From positions 62,001 through 126,000 of the forward strand of contig JAVSIV010000022.1 of the NCBI GenBank assembly GCA_033816765.1: a DNA stretch of 64,000 nt, written 5' to 3'. The notes under the pieces are model-generated. The model had not been told where the DNA came from. It worked only from the letters and a program-made list of their open reading frames with translations, and searched no databases. Origin of the DNA: Nothopassalora personata. Lineage: Eukaryota > Ascomycota > Dothideomycetes > Mycosphaerellales > Mycosphaerellaceae. Every line of letters starts with the position of its first letter. The first letter of the stretch is position 1. A program made the translations under genes and the position numbers. Positions 11,201 through 21,499 of this stretch are shown piece after piece.

Positions 11201-14200
11201 CCTTTTTTTGTAATGGAAAAAAAACCATCTCCTTCAAATAATCCTACTAAATAAGCATAAGTGAGATCTTCTGCATGTAGTCTCTGAGAGGCTTCTGAAG
11301 TATGTATACTTCTTACCCCTGCTGATTGTCCCCATGTTATTGCAATTTTCACGCAAATAATTAATGTAAACATTAAGAATAAGTCGTATGCAAATCCTAT
11401 TTTACTATTGGGGGATGTTCCAGCATTAAGCAGAATTTTTAACACTACGTCACCGTAATGTGGTTCATCTTGCGCTATGCGACATAAACCTCCTCAAAGG
11501 ACAAATTAACAATAATCCATTTAAAGATTATTTTCATGTACTCACGCACATGTTTAGACTATATCTTCAACCAGAAATGATTGGTTGTGGGGTTTTCGTG
11601 TCGAGCTTATTGTTGGTAGTACTCACTCATTAGTCGTTGAACGCTCTATACCATATTGTATACCAGGTATAGCACCGCTGCAGGTTGCCTAATACACCGG
11701 AGGGAAATATATTAGGTTTTCTTGCAATTTTCCCCATTTGCCATTGAAATATTACTATTTCAAGGAGCTCCTTTTGTTTATATATTTTTTTTATATCTGC
11801 TTTACTATCCCTGTAAAAAAAAACACTGGGTAAGTAGCCAAAGAAAACTAGAAATTTTTAATAAAGTTTATTAAAAATTAATAGCGTACTCGTTTAAGTA
11901 ATTATTATTTTATTGTAAAATAATTTATAAAAAAAACGGAAAATGAAGAGAATGATATCTATTGCTATCACGTAAATTTTGTAATCACACAATATATTGA
12001 ATATGTTTTAAGCCCATTAGAGGATGTAAACCTGAAAAAGAAAAATAATTTATCACCTTTTGTATATCATTCTTAGAACTTACACTAAATTGACAGTATA
12101 AATCCTTTTCATAAGAGATGGATCTCTTTGTTTCAAACAATAGCTTAAAGGATTCAAAAAGATTTACATGAATTCTTTGTTTTATTTGAAAACAACCATC
12201 ATTATTGCTTTTTATAAAAAAGGAACCTTCTGCAAGGACAAAACCAACAACTCAATTTTTGAAAAAAGAAAGATTTATATAATCCTCTGCTGTTTTAGGT
12301 TGTATAAAACATGCAGGAATATATTTAATATTTTCAATTAAGTTATATGTTTTCACATTTTCTTTTAATATATACATAGCCAAATTAAATTGTTCTATTC
12401 TTGTTTTACTTAAAAAGAAAATTCTATGATGTAACATTAAGGGAAAAAGAATTGTTTGCAGGTCAGTTCTATTAATAATATATTTACATCTGGGATTCAT
12501 TTTGTCTTTATAGGTAGATAGAGTACCTATTTTAAAAACGGATTTTATGTACTCTAATGTAGCAATATCATTTAAATGTAAAGAAATAACTAACTTTATT
12601 GTAATAAATCCTTTAGATGTTTTAGTAACTTGAATATAACCGTCTCCATCTACTAAACCTACAAAAAAGGCTATAAACGAAGAAGGAATACTTATAAATT
12701 CTTTTTCACGCAAAGCGCAGGCTTTGTTAACATTCTTCAATTTCTTATGCGCATTTGCATGTACAGTTCCTATAATAGGTAAACTGTTTCATACTATACC
12801 ATTTTCTCATTTTCACTCTTGTAAACAAAAATTTGTTAACTCAACTATATCTTGTCCTACTCATGGTATTGCACTCATTAAATTAGTAATAACTGTTGCC
12901 AAATTTTAAATTTACTTAGTATAGCTTATATAAGCTCTATAGTGTTAAAACCAAGTAAACCATGTACATTATATAGTGTAAAAACACCCTAATATATAAT
13001 GCCTTGTGATCCAACTTTACGTCGATTGGATAAAAATTCCGACTGTACATTAAGCAGCATTTCAGCCACCCATCTATGAACCAGTCTGTAGCGATATCTT
13101 ACTCTACCGACGGTCTTGATGCTTAACAAACATTTTTAACCGTTTTCATAAATATAGCTATATGACTTTTGTAGATAAATTCTAAGTAAGTATTACTTTA
13201 TCTAGGCTTGACCTGGTGTTTTTCTAACACTGGGGCTTTCAAGGAAAAAATTGTAGGCTAGCTTTTTTCTCTCAAATCATGCGCTTTCAAGGTAAACAGT
13301 GAAAAAAAAAGGAAAACAAGAAAAGCCATCATATAACTATGTATCGTTTGTGTTTAATCTATTTTATATCTCATATCCTTTACCATGTACGGATTGACTA
13401 TTTCTTTTAACTTATCCATTGATTCTTTTCATACGTATATTATATATTGATTTTCAGCGCCTGCTGATTGAACAGAACTTTTAATCGAAAAATTTTCATT
13501 TAAGGCATTTACTAGCTTCAAGCAATCTTTATAGGTGAAAGAATTGGTAGAAAATTTCAATGCATTTCCAACTTTACTTCCGTCATCCATTATTCATATT
13601 GCTAGAGCAAGAGGTGTTAGATAGGCATTGATACAATTTGGAACACATTTACTACCGTTAACATATCACAATTCATGTATTCAATTGAAACTGGTGTAAG
13701 TCCAAGTAGAAAATCTCACTGTTTTTCTCACTTTACCACCACTACCTAATCTAGTACCTATAACAGGTACCTTGGGGTTGCAATAGCCAAGTCCACTAAG
13801 TAACTTGTGTAAATATAACATATATTCGACATGAGAAGATTCTTGGTAAAAAGTTATCCTTGTACCTAGGGCGAAGCCAGCTATTTGTCTCTTTTCTCCA
13901 TGAGCATCTCCTAATAGAGAACCAAATATAATAGATAATATCTCATGGTTATGTGGACCAATTCTAAATTTACCCTTTAGTCTGCTTATTTTGGTTTTTT
14001 CACTCTTTTCTTTTCAGAGAAAAAAAGGGGTAATGAGTAATAAATAGTTAGAAATTAATAGATAGTTAAAAGTTAAGAAAGATAAATAAATTAAACATGA
14101 ATGATACATTTGAGGCTTTGTAATTAAACCTCATAAGGACATTTGACTGTAAGGTAAAACATACTAATAAATCACTGCTTTACTTAAAAATTTTGAAAAA

Positions 14201-17200
14201 AAAACAAATAGCAATAAAAAAAATAAATCCGCAGTGATCGAAATAACTTTGTATTCATATATTTCGTTATACAAATATACTAAAGTATATTTGTATAATT
14301 TTTTCGACTGTACATTAAGCAGCATTTCAGCCACCCATCAGTGACCCAGTCTGTAGCGATCATTTATCTAACCGACGGTCTTGATGCTTAACAAACATTT
14401 TTAACCGTTTTCACTGACATCGCCAAATAATCTAATAGACTATTCTATAACCCCGTCGGGTCATACCACTTTAATCTTTATTTCTACATCTGAGTTTAAT
14501 TACAGATGATTAAGTTAAACAAATAGTATGTAAACCTAAATATAAATATTGCATAAAGATTTTTAATTATGGGACTATGGTAATTATGATAAAAATAGAT
14601 TATAATTCTTTAACTATCCATTGTTTTTTAACTAGCCCCTTATCTGTTTTTAATGCTCTTCTAATAGTTTTTACATTACAACTAATACTTTTAGCTGCAG
14701 CTAATATATTAGAAAATTTACCAAAGACGGTACCATTTAAATTATATAGTGTTACAGCTTTTGTATTTGAAATACATTTTAATTTTGTATTATTAGACAT
14801 GGGTTCTCTAATGAGAGCTGCTCTTTTCATTTTTTCTATAGTATGACATGTAAATGTTTTACCTCTATTTAGATTACCTATTCTTTCACGTCTTTCTTCA
14901 CTATATATTTCCTTTAAATGTTTAGAGAATCTTTCTTTGAAAACAGGATCCTTGTGTATATCTCTCAAATTCTGACGAGTAATATCTGTGTGTTTATAAC
15001 CAAATGTAGAACCTGCTTCAGTCAATATGTTATAATTAGGTAATAGTGTTTTTAAATATTTATCCTCCATATCTAATAATTCTTTATTATTTTCCTTATT
15101 TACAACATTAGGATATAACTCTAAAATTAAAAAGGCAAAATTTTCTAGTCCATATTTTTTTACTGCAGCTTTTACTATTTTACTACCTTTAAATTGAATA
15201 AGATGATTGGTAAATCTTGCATATATTCTATTAGTTGAGGCAGATCCTATATAATAGTCTCCAGTAATTACATTAAGTATAAGATATACCCCACTCAAAC
15301 CCTTTGTTTTATTTAAGATATCTCGTCTAGTGTTTTCACATTTAGCATTATGAAAAACATATACAGGATTAAAGCCTAAATTTTCTATGAAGTCATGCAA
15401 TTTTAGGGGAAAAGGTAGATTTTTCTCTGTATTTATTGTATTAATTCCAGAAGATGTAGAGTATTTTCTTATCATTTGCTTAGATAATACCAGTCTAGGT
15501 TTTTTTGCGTTAAAGTACTTATTATTTATACAAGATTTATTGTACAATATTTTGTCCGACAAAGCAGTATGCAGATAATCTATTTTTTTCATGAAAAACC
15601 ATTTTGGGCTACGTTTATAACCCAAGAAAGCTGTCAAAATTTCTGGATAATATTTTCTCACGCAGAGGCAATGTATAAAAAGCTCACTACGCTATACCTA
15701 AATAATTACCCACCTGTACTTTATCAGTATATTAGTCCCCAAAACTAGCCAAGTTTCTTTATAATATACATCATTTAAAGCCTTGTGAATAAGAATAAAA
15801 AAAAAGAATTCTTATTGAAATTCCCGACTGTACATTAGATATCATTTCAGATACCCACCGGTGACCCAGTCTGTAGCGATCCTATATTGAACCGACGGTC
15901 TTTACTCAGATACAAGTATTTAACCGTTTTCACCAGCATAGCCAGATAATAGTATATTATCCTATACCCCTGTCAGGGTATACTCCTTCTAAGTAATAAA
16001 AATTACAAGTATATTTCTAAATATATATTGCATATACTGTGTATAGAAGCGGACTTTGATTTTTAACGTTATGCTACATATAACCGTGAAACTTATATTT
16101 CATCTCATCTATAATATAAGGTTTAACTATAGCGGATACTTTCTTTTCAAATATTTATTCTCCATTGGTCTTTAGAACCTGTTTTAATAACTGTACATTT
16201 AAGGTTATACTTTTTTTTTAATACATTACACAAAAAATTTGAAAAATTATTAGTTGCTATATATATTCCTTGTTTTAATTGTCTAGATCCGTCTTGCGGG
16301 GTTATAAAACTAAAGTTATTTTATACTTACCATACATGTGCTTACTAACTAGGTGTTTATTAATTGTATTTCTAGATATATTTAAAGCTGCATCTCTAAA
16401 TGAATTAATCTCTCATTTGTTTCTATATTAGTAAATACAACTTTTCTACTCTTAGTTAAAACGATAAATTTTAGCTCTAACATCAGGAGGAATTTTTCTA
16501 TATTATTTCGTAGTTTTAGCGCGAAGCGTCTAAATGTTCTGGTGTTTTAGTTTTCATAAGTTTTTTCTGAATGTTTAAATCCCCGCTTTAAGTAAAATAT
16601 TATACTCTGGTTTTAAATTATCTAGGTAGTATTGTTCTCTTTCAATCAAATTAGATATTTTACAATATTCTAGTATTTCAAGTTTAAATTTGTTATAACC
16701 ATATTTTAAAAGTGCTCTATATATACGCATATTATGTTTAGTATCGGCTATATGGTTATAATTGAAATATTGATTAAATCTTTTACTTAGATTACAACTA
16801 GATCCTACATAACTTTCACCGGTTTCTTTATTTACTCAACGATATATACCTGATTTATTCCTATTTTCTTTAACAGCTAATTCTTTATAAAGGTCAGCAT
16901 TACTATAAGTAGCTACTGTTTTAATATTAGAGTTTTTATAACTATCTCTTGTAGAGGCTAGCCCTAAATGATTACTATCTAATATATAGAATAACTCGGG
17001 GTATATATGAGGATGAATTATTGAACGTAAAAGTGGTATATTTTCTACTTTAATACATAGCTCCATCTTTCCATAATGATTTAATATCGTAGTTTCTATA
17101 CAATATTTATCCATTAAAACGGTTTTTAATAAATTTAAATCATTAATATCGTTAAATTTTGTACATAAAATTAACCCTTCTGATTTAAGACATCCAATTT

Positions 17201-18071
17201 GCATTATTAAATGAGCTAAACCCAAAGGAGTTAAATATTCACCTATTCAATGTGGTATAACTTTTTTAATGCCAGAGAAATTAGAAACTTCTTTATAAAA
17301 AGCGTCGTAAATTCATAATAAGGAAGTGAAAGTAAATAAGGTTAATCTATAGTTAAATCTATTTTTAACATCAACATCTTTACTGTCATGTTTTTTTACA
17401 AGAACAGGAACAATATTAGAACAGTAACCCAATTCATTTAAATATAAAGTAAGATTATGTATATAAGCAGTATTATTTAAAGATTGTTCTATGTTAAACC
17501 TCACACTTGGTGATGTTTGTCCTTTAATTTTATCTCCTCACCAATCCCCTAGCATACCACAAATTATTATAGATAAAACATCTTTGTTGTGAGGGCCTAC
17601 TCTATATAATGCTTTTGTTCTTGACTTATTAAAATTATTTATCGGTTTATTTGTAGCATAATTAATTAACATTCAATTTGGCCACTTTTCTATAGCCATC
17701 ATTAAAACTAATATAACAGTACCTATAGTTCATACTAGTGTTCTAGGTGCCTTGTAAGACCCGTAGTATAGTCCTCTTCCTATGTGTAGGTACACTAAAA
17801 AGAAAAAAGCTGACGCAGTATTTGCGTGTAAGTAACGTATTAATCATCCGTTATTTACATCTCTCATTATGTGTTCAACTGAATTGAATGCCTCTAATAC
17901 ACTAGGGTTATAGTGCATTGCTAGAGTAACACCTGTAACTATTTGTATAATTAAACAAAACCCTAATAATGAACCGAAGTTTCATAAGTAACTTATGTTT
18001 GAAGGTTGGGGTGAGTCTACTAAGTAACCATTAACTAGACTAAGTAAAGGATGACTTTTTCAAATTCTCAT
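8300..18071 (-). CDS. cob: Cytochrome b, split by about six introns, with an unusual C-terminal extension
   Basis: Core heme-b subunit of complex III. Exons inferred from family alignment: 18071-17694 (start [14 protein letters not shown], ending MMA), 15634-15617 (TAFLGY), 14160-14128 ([11 protein letters not shown]), 12899-12837 ([20 protein letters not shown]), about 11499-11488 (LWGG), about 10348-10241 ([19 protein letters not shown] onward) and about 9262-8300 ([14 protein letters not shown] to the end). The three middle exons are very short and boundaries may be off by a few bases. The last exon holds [14 protein letters not shown]. Normal cytochrome b ends near [15 protein letters not shown]; here the frame goes on for about 140 residues with one or two hydrophobic helices ([20 protein letters not shown]) and a tail of about 14 Cys ([26 protein letters not shown]). 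The total is about 520 residues against about 385 usual. Confidence 0.9.
9276..9415 (-). ncRNA. Group I intron catalytic core, cob intron 6
   Basis: Minus-strand core gaccgtcggtt ... gctacagactgggtcac ... gtacagtc, also seen near 13090, 14360 and 15890 in other cob introns. The shared core suggests these four introns are one group I subtype. It lies just upstream of the last exon. Confidence 0.7.
9542..10240 (-). CDS. LAGLIDADG endonuclease/maturase ORF, cob intron 6
   Basis: Runs in frame from the exon 6 end (SAG) for about 230 residues to a stop. The motifs are [12 protein letters not shown] and LALAIWIMDDGTW, typical of the LAGLIDADG_2 type, ending [13 protein letters not shown]. It closely resembles the ORFs of introns 1 and 3, so these introns probably share an ancestor. 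Confidence 0.85.
10507..11487 (-). CDS. LAGLIDADG endonuclease/maturase ORF, cob intron 5
   Basis: An in-frame continuation of the tiny LWGG exon: first a membrane-like lead ([15 protein letters not shown] ... [13 protein letters not shown]) then [20 protein letters not shown] with the first motif ([11 protein letters not shown]) and [14 protein letters not shown] as the second. About 326 residues, the usual length for the cob maturase family. Both catalytic acidic residues are present. A group I P7 strand gatatagtcc lies downstream at about 10420. Confidence 0.88.
11925..12836 (-). CDS. LAGLIDADG endonuclease/maturase ORF, cob intron 4
   Basis: Continues from exon 4 after DIVEL for about 303 residues. 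The motifs are [14 protein letters not shown] and [14 protein letters not shown]. The second motif has Ala-Glu in place of the common Asp/Glu-Gly. A GC-rich hairpin unit (gcgctttgcg) lies inside the reading frame at 12706-12720 and adds the residues CALREKE. The intron 3' core carries gaagatatagtct at about 11550. Confidence 0.85.
13030..13150 (-). ncRNA. Group I intron catalytic core, cob intron 3
   Basis: The same core as at 9276-9415, 14302-14425 and 15823-15955; it lies between the intron 3 ORF and exon 4. Confidence 0.7.
13354..14127 (-). CDS. LAGLIDADG endonuclease/maturase ORF, cob intron 3
   Basis: Open under code 4 from exon 3 for about 257 residues, but easily missed because TGA Trp codons split it. 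It begins with a hydrophobic lead, then [20 protein letters not shown] as motif 1 and PLALAIWIMDDGSK as motif 2, ending [12 protein letters not shown]. It is a paralogue of the intron 6 ORF ([20 protein letters not shown]). Confidence 0.8.
14302..14425 (-). ncRNA. Group I intron catalytic core, cob intron 2
   Basis: Near-identical to the other three cores (gaccgtcggtta and cagactgggtcactggtggg). It is followed by the exon 3 region. Confidence 0.7.
14600..15616 (-). CDS. GIY-YIG homing endonuclease ORF, cob intron 2
   Basis: In frame with the six-codon exon TAFLGY. After a variable N-terminal third, [20 protein letters not shown] is the GIY-YIG core. The catalytic Arg (IYARF) and Glu (LELYPNV) follow at family spacing. 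The C-terminus has repeated DNA-binding segments ([51 protein letters not shown]). About 340 residues, apparently intact. Confidence 0.9.
   Translation of the reverse strand, partial: KRSPKWFFMKKIDYLHTALSDKILYNKSCINNKYFNAKKPRLVLSKQMIRKYSTSSGINTINTEKNLPFPLKLHDFIENLGFNPVYVFHNAKCENTRRDILNKTKGLSGVYLILNVITGDYYIGSASTNRIYARFTNHLIQFKGSKIVKAAVKKYGLENFAFLILELYPNVVNKENNKELLDMEDKYLKTLLPNYNILTEAGSTFGYKHTDITRQNLRDIHKDPVFKERFSKHLKEIYSEERRERIGNLNRGKTFTCHTIEKMKRAALIREPMSNNTKLKCISNTKAVTLYNLNGTVFGKFSNILAAAKSISCNVKTIRRALKTDKGLVKKQWIVKEL
15823..15955 (-). ncRNA. Group I intron catalytic core, cob intron 1
   Basis: A diverged member of the shared core family (gaccgtcggtt, ctacagactgggtcaccgg, gtacagtcgg). It lies upstream of exon 2. 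Confidence 0.65.
16085..16330 (-). pseudogene. C-terminal relic of a LAGLIDADG ORF in cob intron 1
   Basis: One frame reads [20 protein letters not shown], then [19 protein letters not shown] and further on [12 protein letters not shown], the usual end of LAGLIDADG_2 proteins, with shifts between. It probably is the original tail of the intron 1 ORF, displaced by the GIY-YIG module. Confidence 0.6.
16575..17693 (-). CDS. Two-domain intron ORF: LAGLIDADG fused to GIY-YIG, cob intron 1
   Basis: A single 372-residue frame continuous with exon 1. The first part has [20 protein letters not shown] (motif 1) and matches the intron 3 and 6 proteins; the second motif region ([13 protein letters not shown]) has lost its acidic residues (no DDG). 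From about residue 285 [20 protein letters not shown] starts a GIY-YIG domain with [14 protein letters not shown] and EYCKI...[17 protein letters not shown]. It looks like invasion of one endonuclease gene by another, keeping the frame. Confidence 0.82.
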
Positions 18072-18176
18072 TTTTTTTTAGATTTGTAGACTTGTACTTC
18101 ATGTAATAAAATAATATCTTGGTTAGAAAACCAATAGTGGGAAAAATTTTTTATAAATTTATTTTTCATGTAGTTT

Positions 18177-18247
18177 AAGAGCTATGAGATTCGAACTCAT
18201 ATTACAATGATTAAAAGTCACATACTTTACCATTAAGTTAAGCTCTC
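18177..18247 (-). tRNA. trnK: tRNA-Lys (TTT)
   Basis: Acceptor gagagct pairs with agctctt, T arm atgag-ttcgaat-ctcat, loop ctTTTaa. Partial copies lie at 19281-19350, 38415-38484 and 45955-46035. Confidence 0.85.
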
Positions 18248-18458
18248 TTTTTTTTTGTGTTTTTTTTTTCTTACATATAATTTTATTTGATTATACTTGA
18301 TATACTCGTTTTACCACAATAGGCATAGCATATGTACAAATAAAATAAGAAATTATTGTTGTGGTGTAAAAGGATTTAACATATAAGAATCTGCTTTGTC
18401 CAGTTTTGCTATGACTGTTAAAAAAAGGAAAGCTACGATTGAATCTATATAATACTAG

Positions 18459-19103
18459 CTATTTTTTTTTAAACCTACCACTTATACTAAACCTAACCTC
18501 AATTAAACGATGCATATGTTCCATCTTATTTTCAATCTTAACAAAATTTTCGTTTAAGATGTTAATATTAGAACCTTGTAGTAAAAATTCTCTCCTAGAC
18601 TTAAGTAAATTATGCAAAAGGTTATTTTGACCTGTAATTTCGTGTTGCAAAAGTTTTCTAAAAAAAAAATGGTTTTTACCTCAGTTATATCAGGTATCAT
18701 TAAGTTCTGGAACGATTAACGTAGCATCATTCCCCTGAACATCATAGCTCATAAACACTGCAAATGATGTATCAAATCCACTATCACAATGGAGTGGGCT
18801 ATTTTTTTCTTTTTAGTAGAAAAACTACTAATATTAAGAACAAATTAAATATGATCGTTATACCTACTTCTACAAGCATACCGTGATTAAGGTGTTCGTT
18901 ACAAACCTCTTAGTAGAGGTTTGTTGAGTTTCTAATAATAGAAATAATAATTCATGCTACACCAAATAACATTATAACTAAGTAAAACATAATACTGTCG
19001 TCTTTTCTAAAAAAGTGCTTCCGTTTGTGGGCTAGCACTGTCTTGAAAATTGGTTGAGGTGCGTCACAATTTTTTTTTTATTAAAGTAATTAAATAAGTT
19101 CAT
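18459..19103 (-). pseudogene. Truncated cox2 copy joined to an unknown C-terminal domain, frameshifted
   Basis: The start MNLFNYFN, the first membrane helix (IMFYLVIMLFGVAWIIISII) and the upstream leader (to about 19160) match cox2 at 63441; the middle is rearranged and has stops. After a shift at an A-run the frame is open for about 120 residues: CDSGFDTSFAVFMSYDV, GNDATLIVPELNDTWY, then a charged, probably helical segment (NILNENFVKIENKMEHMHRL). The tail has no cox2 counterpart. It is another case of a mitochondrial gene start joined to an orphan domain, here decayed. Confidence 0.65.
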
Positions 19104-19280
19104 AATTGAATAAATATAACAATTTAAAATAGTTGTTCACAGATTTATCTAATATAGAGAAAAAAAAAATTAAATGAATATATACTAGTAATTTATATCT
19201 TTTATAGTACTTTCTGAGTAAACAAGTATTTAAACTAATAAAGCCGTGACGATTACCACAGATACAAGTATAAGTAATTA

Positions 19281-19350
19281 CTCTACTTAAAAACTTGAAC
19301 TTATATTATAATAATTAAAAGTCACATAATTTACCATTAAGTTAAGCTGT
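19281..19350 (-). pseudogene. Degenerate tRNA-Lys copy
   Basis: Matches 18177-18247 through the D arm, anticodon loop (cttttaa) and T stem, but the 3' acceptor strand is lost. Confidence 0.7.
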
Positions 19351-19525
19351 CTCTTATTTTTTTTTTTTTATTTTTTATAGTAGATATATTTTTTGTATAT
19401 ATTACTAGCCATAATTTAAAGGCAAGTCCTTTTTTTTTCTAAAGAGGCAAGGGCTATAGTATACAAACAAAAATACAAAGCATAAAACATATTTCCTTAA
19501 TGTTTGATTTCCTACTTATAAGAAA

Positions 19526-21022
19526 TTAGAGGCAAGCTCTATAATATATTAATGAAGATACAGAATAGTGTAAACCATCTAGTATTGGTGCAGGATAGAT
19601 ACCTAAAGCAACAGTTAATACAACCAATGTTACCAATACAGAAAATTCTCGTTTTTTTAGATCAGGAATGTTGAACTTAAAAAACTTAGAAAATGAACCT
19701 GCAAACGCTATTCTATTAAACATATACATTGTGTATGCTGCACTGAACACTATAGAAGAACTAGCAAAAACACCCAGTAAAGGTAATCTTTCAAAAGTAC
19801 CATATAGACTCATAAATTCACCTATAAAATTTAGAGATAACGGTGTACCAGCATTTCCTAGACAAAGTATAAAGAATAAAATAGAAAATAGGGGCATAAC
19901 TTGCGCTATACCTCTATAGAAAGTTATTAGTCTAGTACTTGATCTATCATATAATACACCACCAGCACAAATAAATAATCCAGAAGAAACAAAACCATGA
20001 GCTATACCAAGTACAATTCCACCTTCTATTCCTTGTATTGAGTTACTAAACACACCTAATAGATATACTGCAGCATGAGATACAGAACTATAAGCAATTA
20101 ACTCTTTAACGTCTATAGTTCTTAAAGTACTAAAACTAGCATATATTATAGTTATTACTCCTATAACATATATTACAGATGTAAAATATAAGTAAGCTTT
20201 AGGAAGTAAAGGTAAAATTAATCTAAGTATTCCGTATAAACTTAATTTCAATACTATACCTGCTAGTATGATACTACCTCCAAGAGGTGATTCAACATGA
20301 GCCTTTAAAAGTCAAGTGTTTAAAAATATAGTTGGAGTTTTAACGGCAAATGCTATGAAAATACCATAAAATAAAAATAATTGAGTATAGAAATTAAAAT
20401 TTGTTTTATAAAGGGCATCAAAGTCAGTAGTTCCCATTACTGATGACATTGTAAGTATAGATAACAATAAGAATAAAGACCCTAATAAAGTATATAAAAA
20501 TAAGTAGAAACTAGCTCTAACTCTATTACTAGATCCAAATAATCCTATTAATATAAATAAAGGAGGTAATATACTTTCAAAGAAAATATAAAATAGTAAT
20601 ATATCTAACACTAGAAACACAGCTAGTAATAATGTTTCTAACAACAATATAATTATAACATACGATTTGACATTTTCTGATATTGAGCTTCAATTACTTA
20701 ACAATGATATAGGCATTATAATTGTAGTTAATATAACAAAATATATAGATATTCCATCTACTCCTAGGTAAAAATCAAAACTACTTATTTTATGATACTC
20801 TTGTACAAATTGAAATTGGTTACTGCTAAAATTGAACAGTATAAATACAATTAAAGATACAAATAAATTAAGTATGGAGGCTGCTAAGGCTATTACTTTT
20901 ATTTGTTTTAAGGATGATAATGAACCATTTTCTGGTTCTGGTTCTCCTTTGGCACCATATGAAACAGTAGAAATCAAGAAAATACCAAATAAAGGTATTA
21001 ATAATAAAAGAATTAATAACAT
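19526..21022 (-). CDS. nad4: NADH dehydrogenase subunit 4
   Basis: Proton-pumping membrane subunit of complex I. A complete 498-residue protein without introns once TGA is read as Trp (LLSNW, TIFLNTW). Conserved segments are FYIFFESILPPLFILIGLFG, LLKAHVESPLGGSIILAG and SSVSHAAVYLLG; the Glu of FFES and the Lys of LLKAH belong to the proton path. The length is normal. Confidence 0.96.
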
Positions 21023-21127
21023 AATTATGTATTTTAAAGTTAAAATTGTTTATTTACCTCTAGCAACCTGGTTATAAGTTTTTACTAAATAAGTTAAACC
21101 AGGTGTTTTAACTATTTATTCAGATTT

Positions 21128-21206
21128 TTGTTATTAGTGTAAGTCTAATCCATCTTTGATATATGGTGATATGTAACCAACTAATCTTAAATCACTAATG
21201 GCAGGG
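21128..21206 (-). pseudogene. Possible atp6 3'-end fragment
   Basis: The minus strand reads SPYIKDGLDLH and a stop, like the Atp6 end (SYIKDGLELH). About 20 bp around the stop (ttttgttattagtgtaag) recur at 6970 in the other atp6 fragment. Short; tentative. Confidence 0.4.
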
Positions 21207-21249
21207 TTTATTTTGTAGTAATCTTGAAAAAAAAATATTAGTTTAATTA

Positions 21250-21499
21250 AGGTAATAAGATTCACCTACAACACTAGAAAGTATAGCAAGTGTCATAAAT
21301 GCATAATCACTATTTAAGGCAGCACTTAAAACCATTTGTTTTTTTTTTCATAGAAAAAACCTATGAGAGGTGGTATACCTAGAAATGAGAGCAGTGTTAA
21401 TCCTAAACTTGTTGCAATAAAGTGATTTATATAGAAGTAGCCTTTTATTTGGTTAATAAATTGTAGAGGAGAATTTGTTGGAAAGATCTTTAAAGATAA
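21250..21499 (-). pseudogene. nad2 C-terminal fragment, frameshifted
   Basis: Reads SPLQFINQIKGYFYINHF, then LLSFLGIPPLIGFF, a conserved Nad2 region. It shifts at an A9 run and continues [20 protein letters not shown] in another frame. Directly follows the stop of the nad2 chimera, so a foreign tail now separates the two ends of nad2. Confidence 0.8.

Noticed and set aside
14577..14846. 89-residue plus-strand ORF
   Set aside because: Antisense to the GIY-YIG ORF of cob intron 2.
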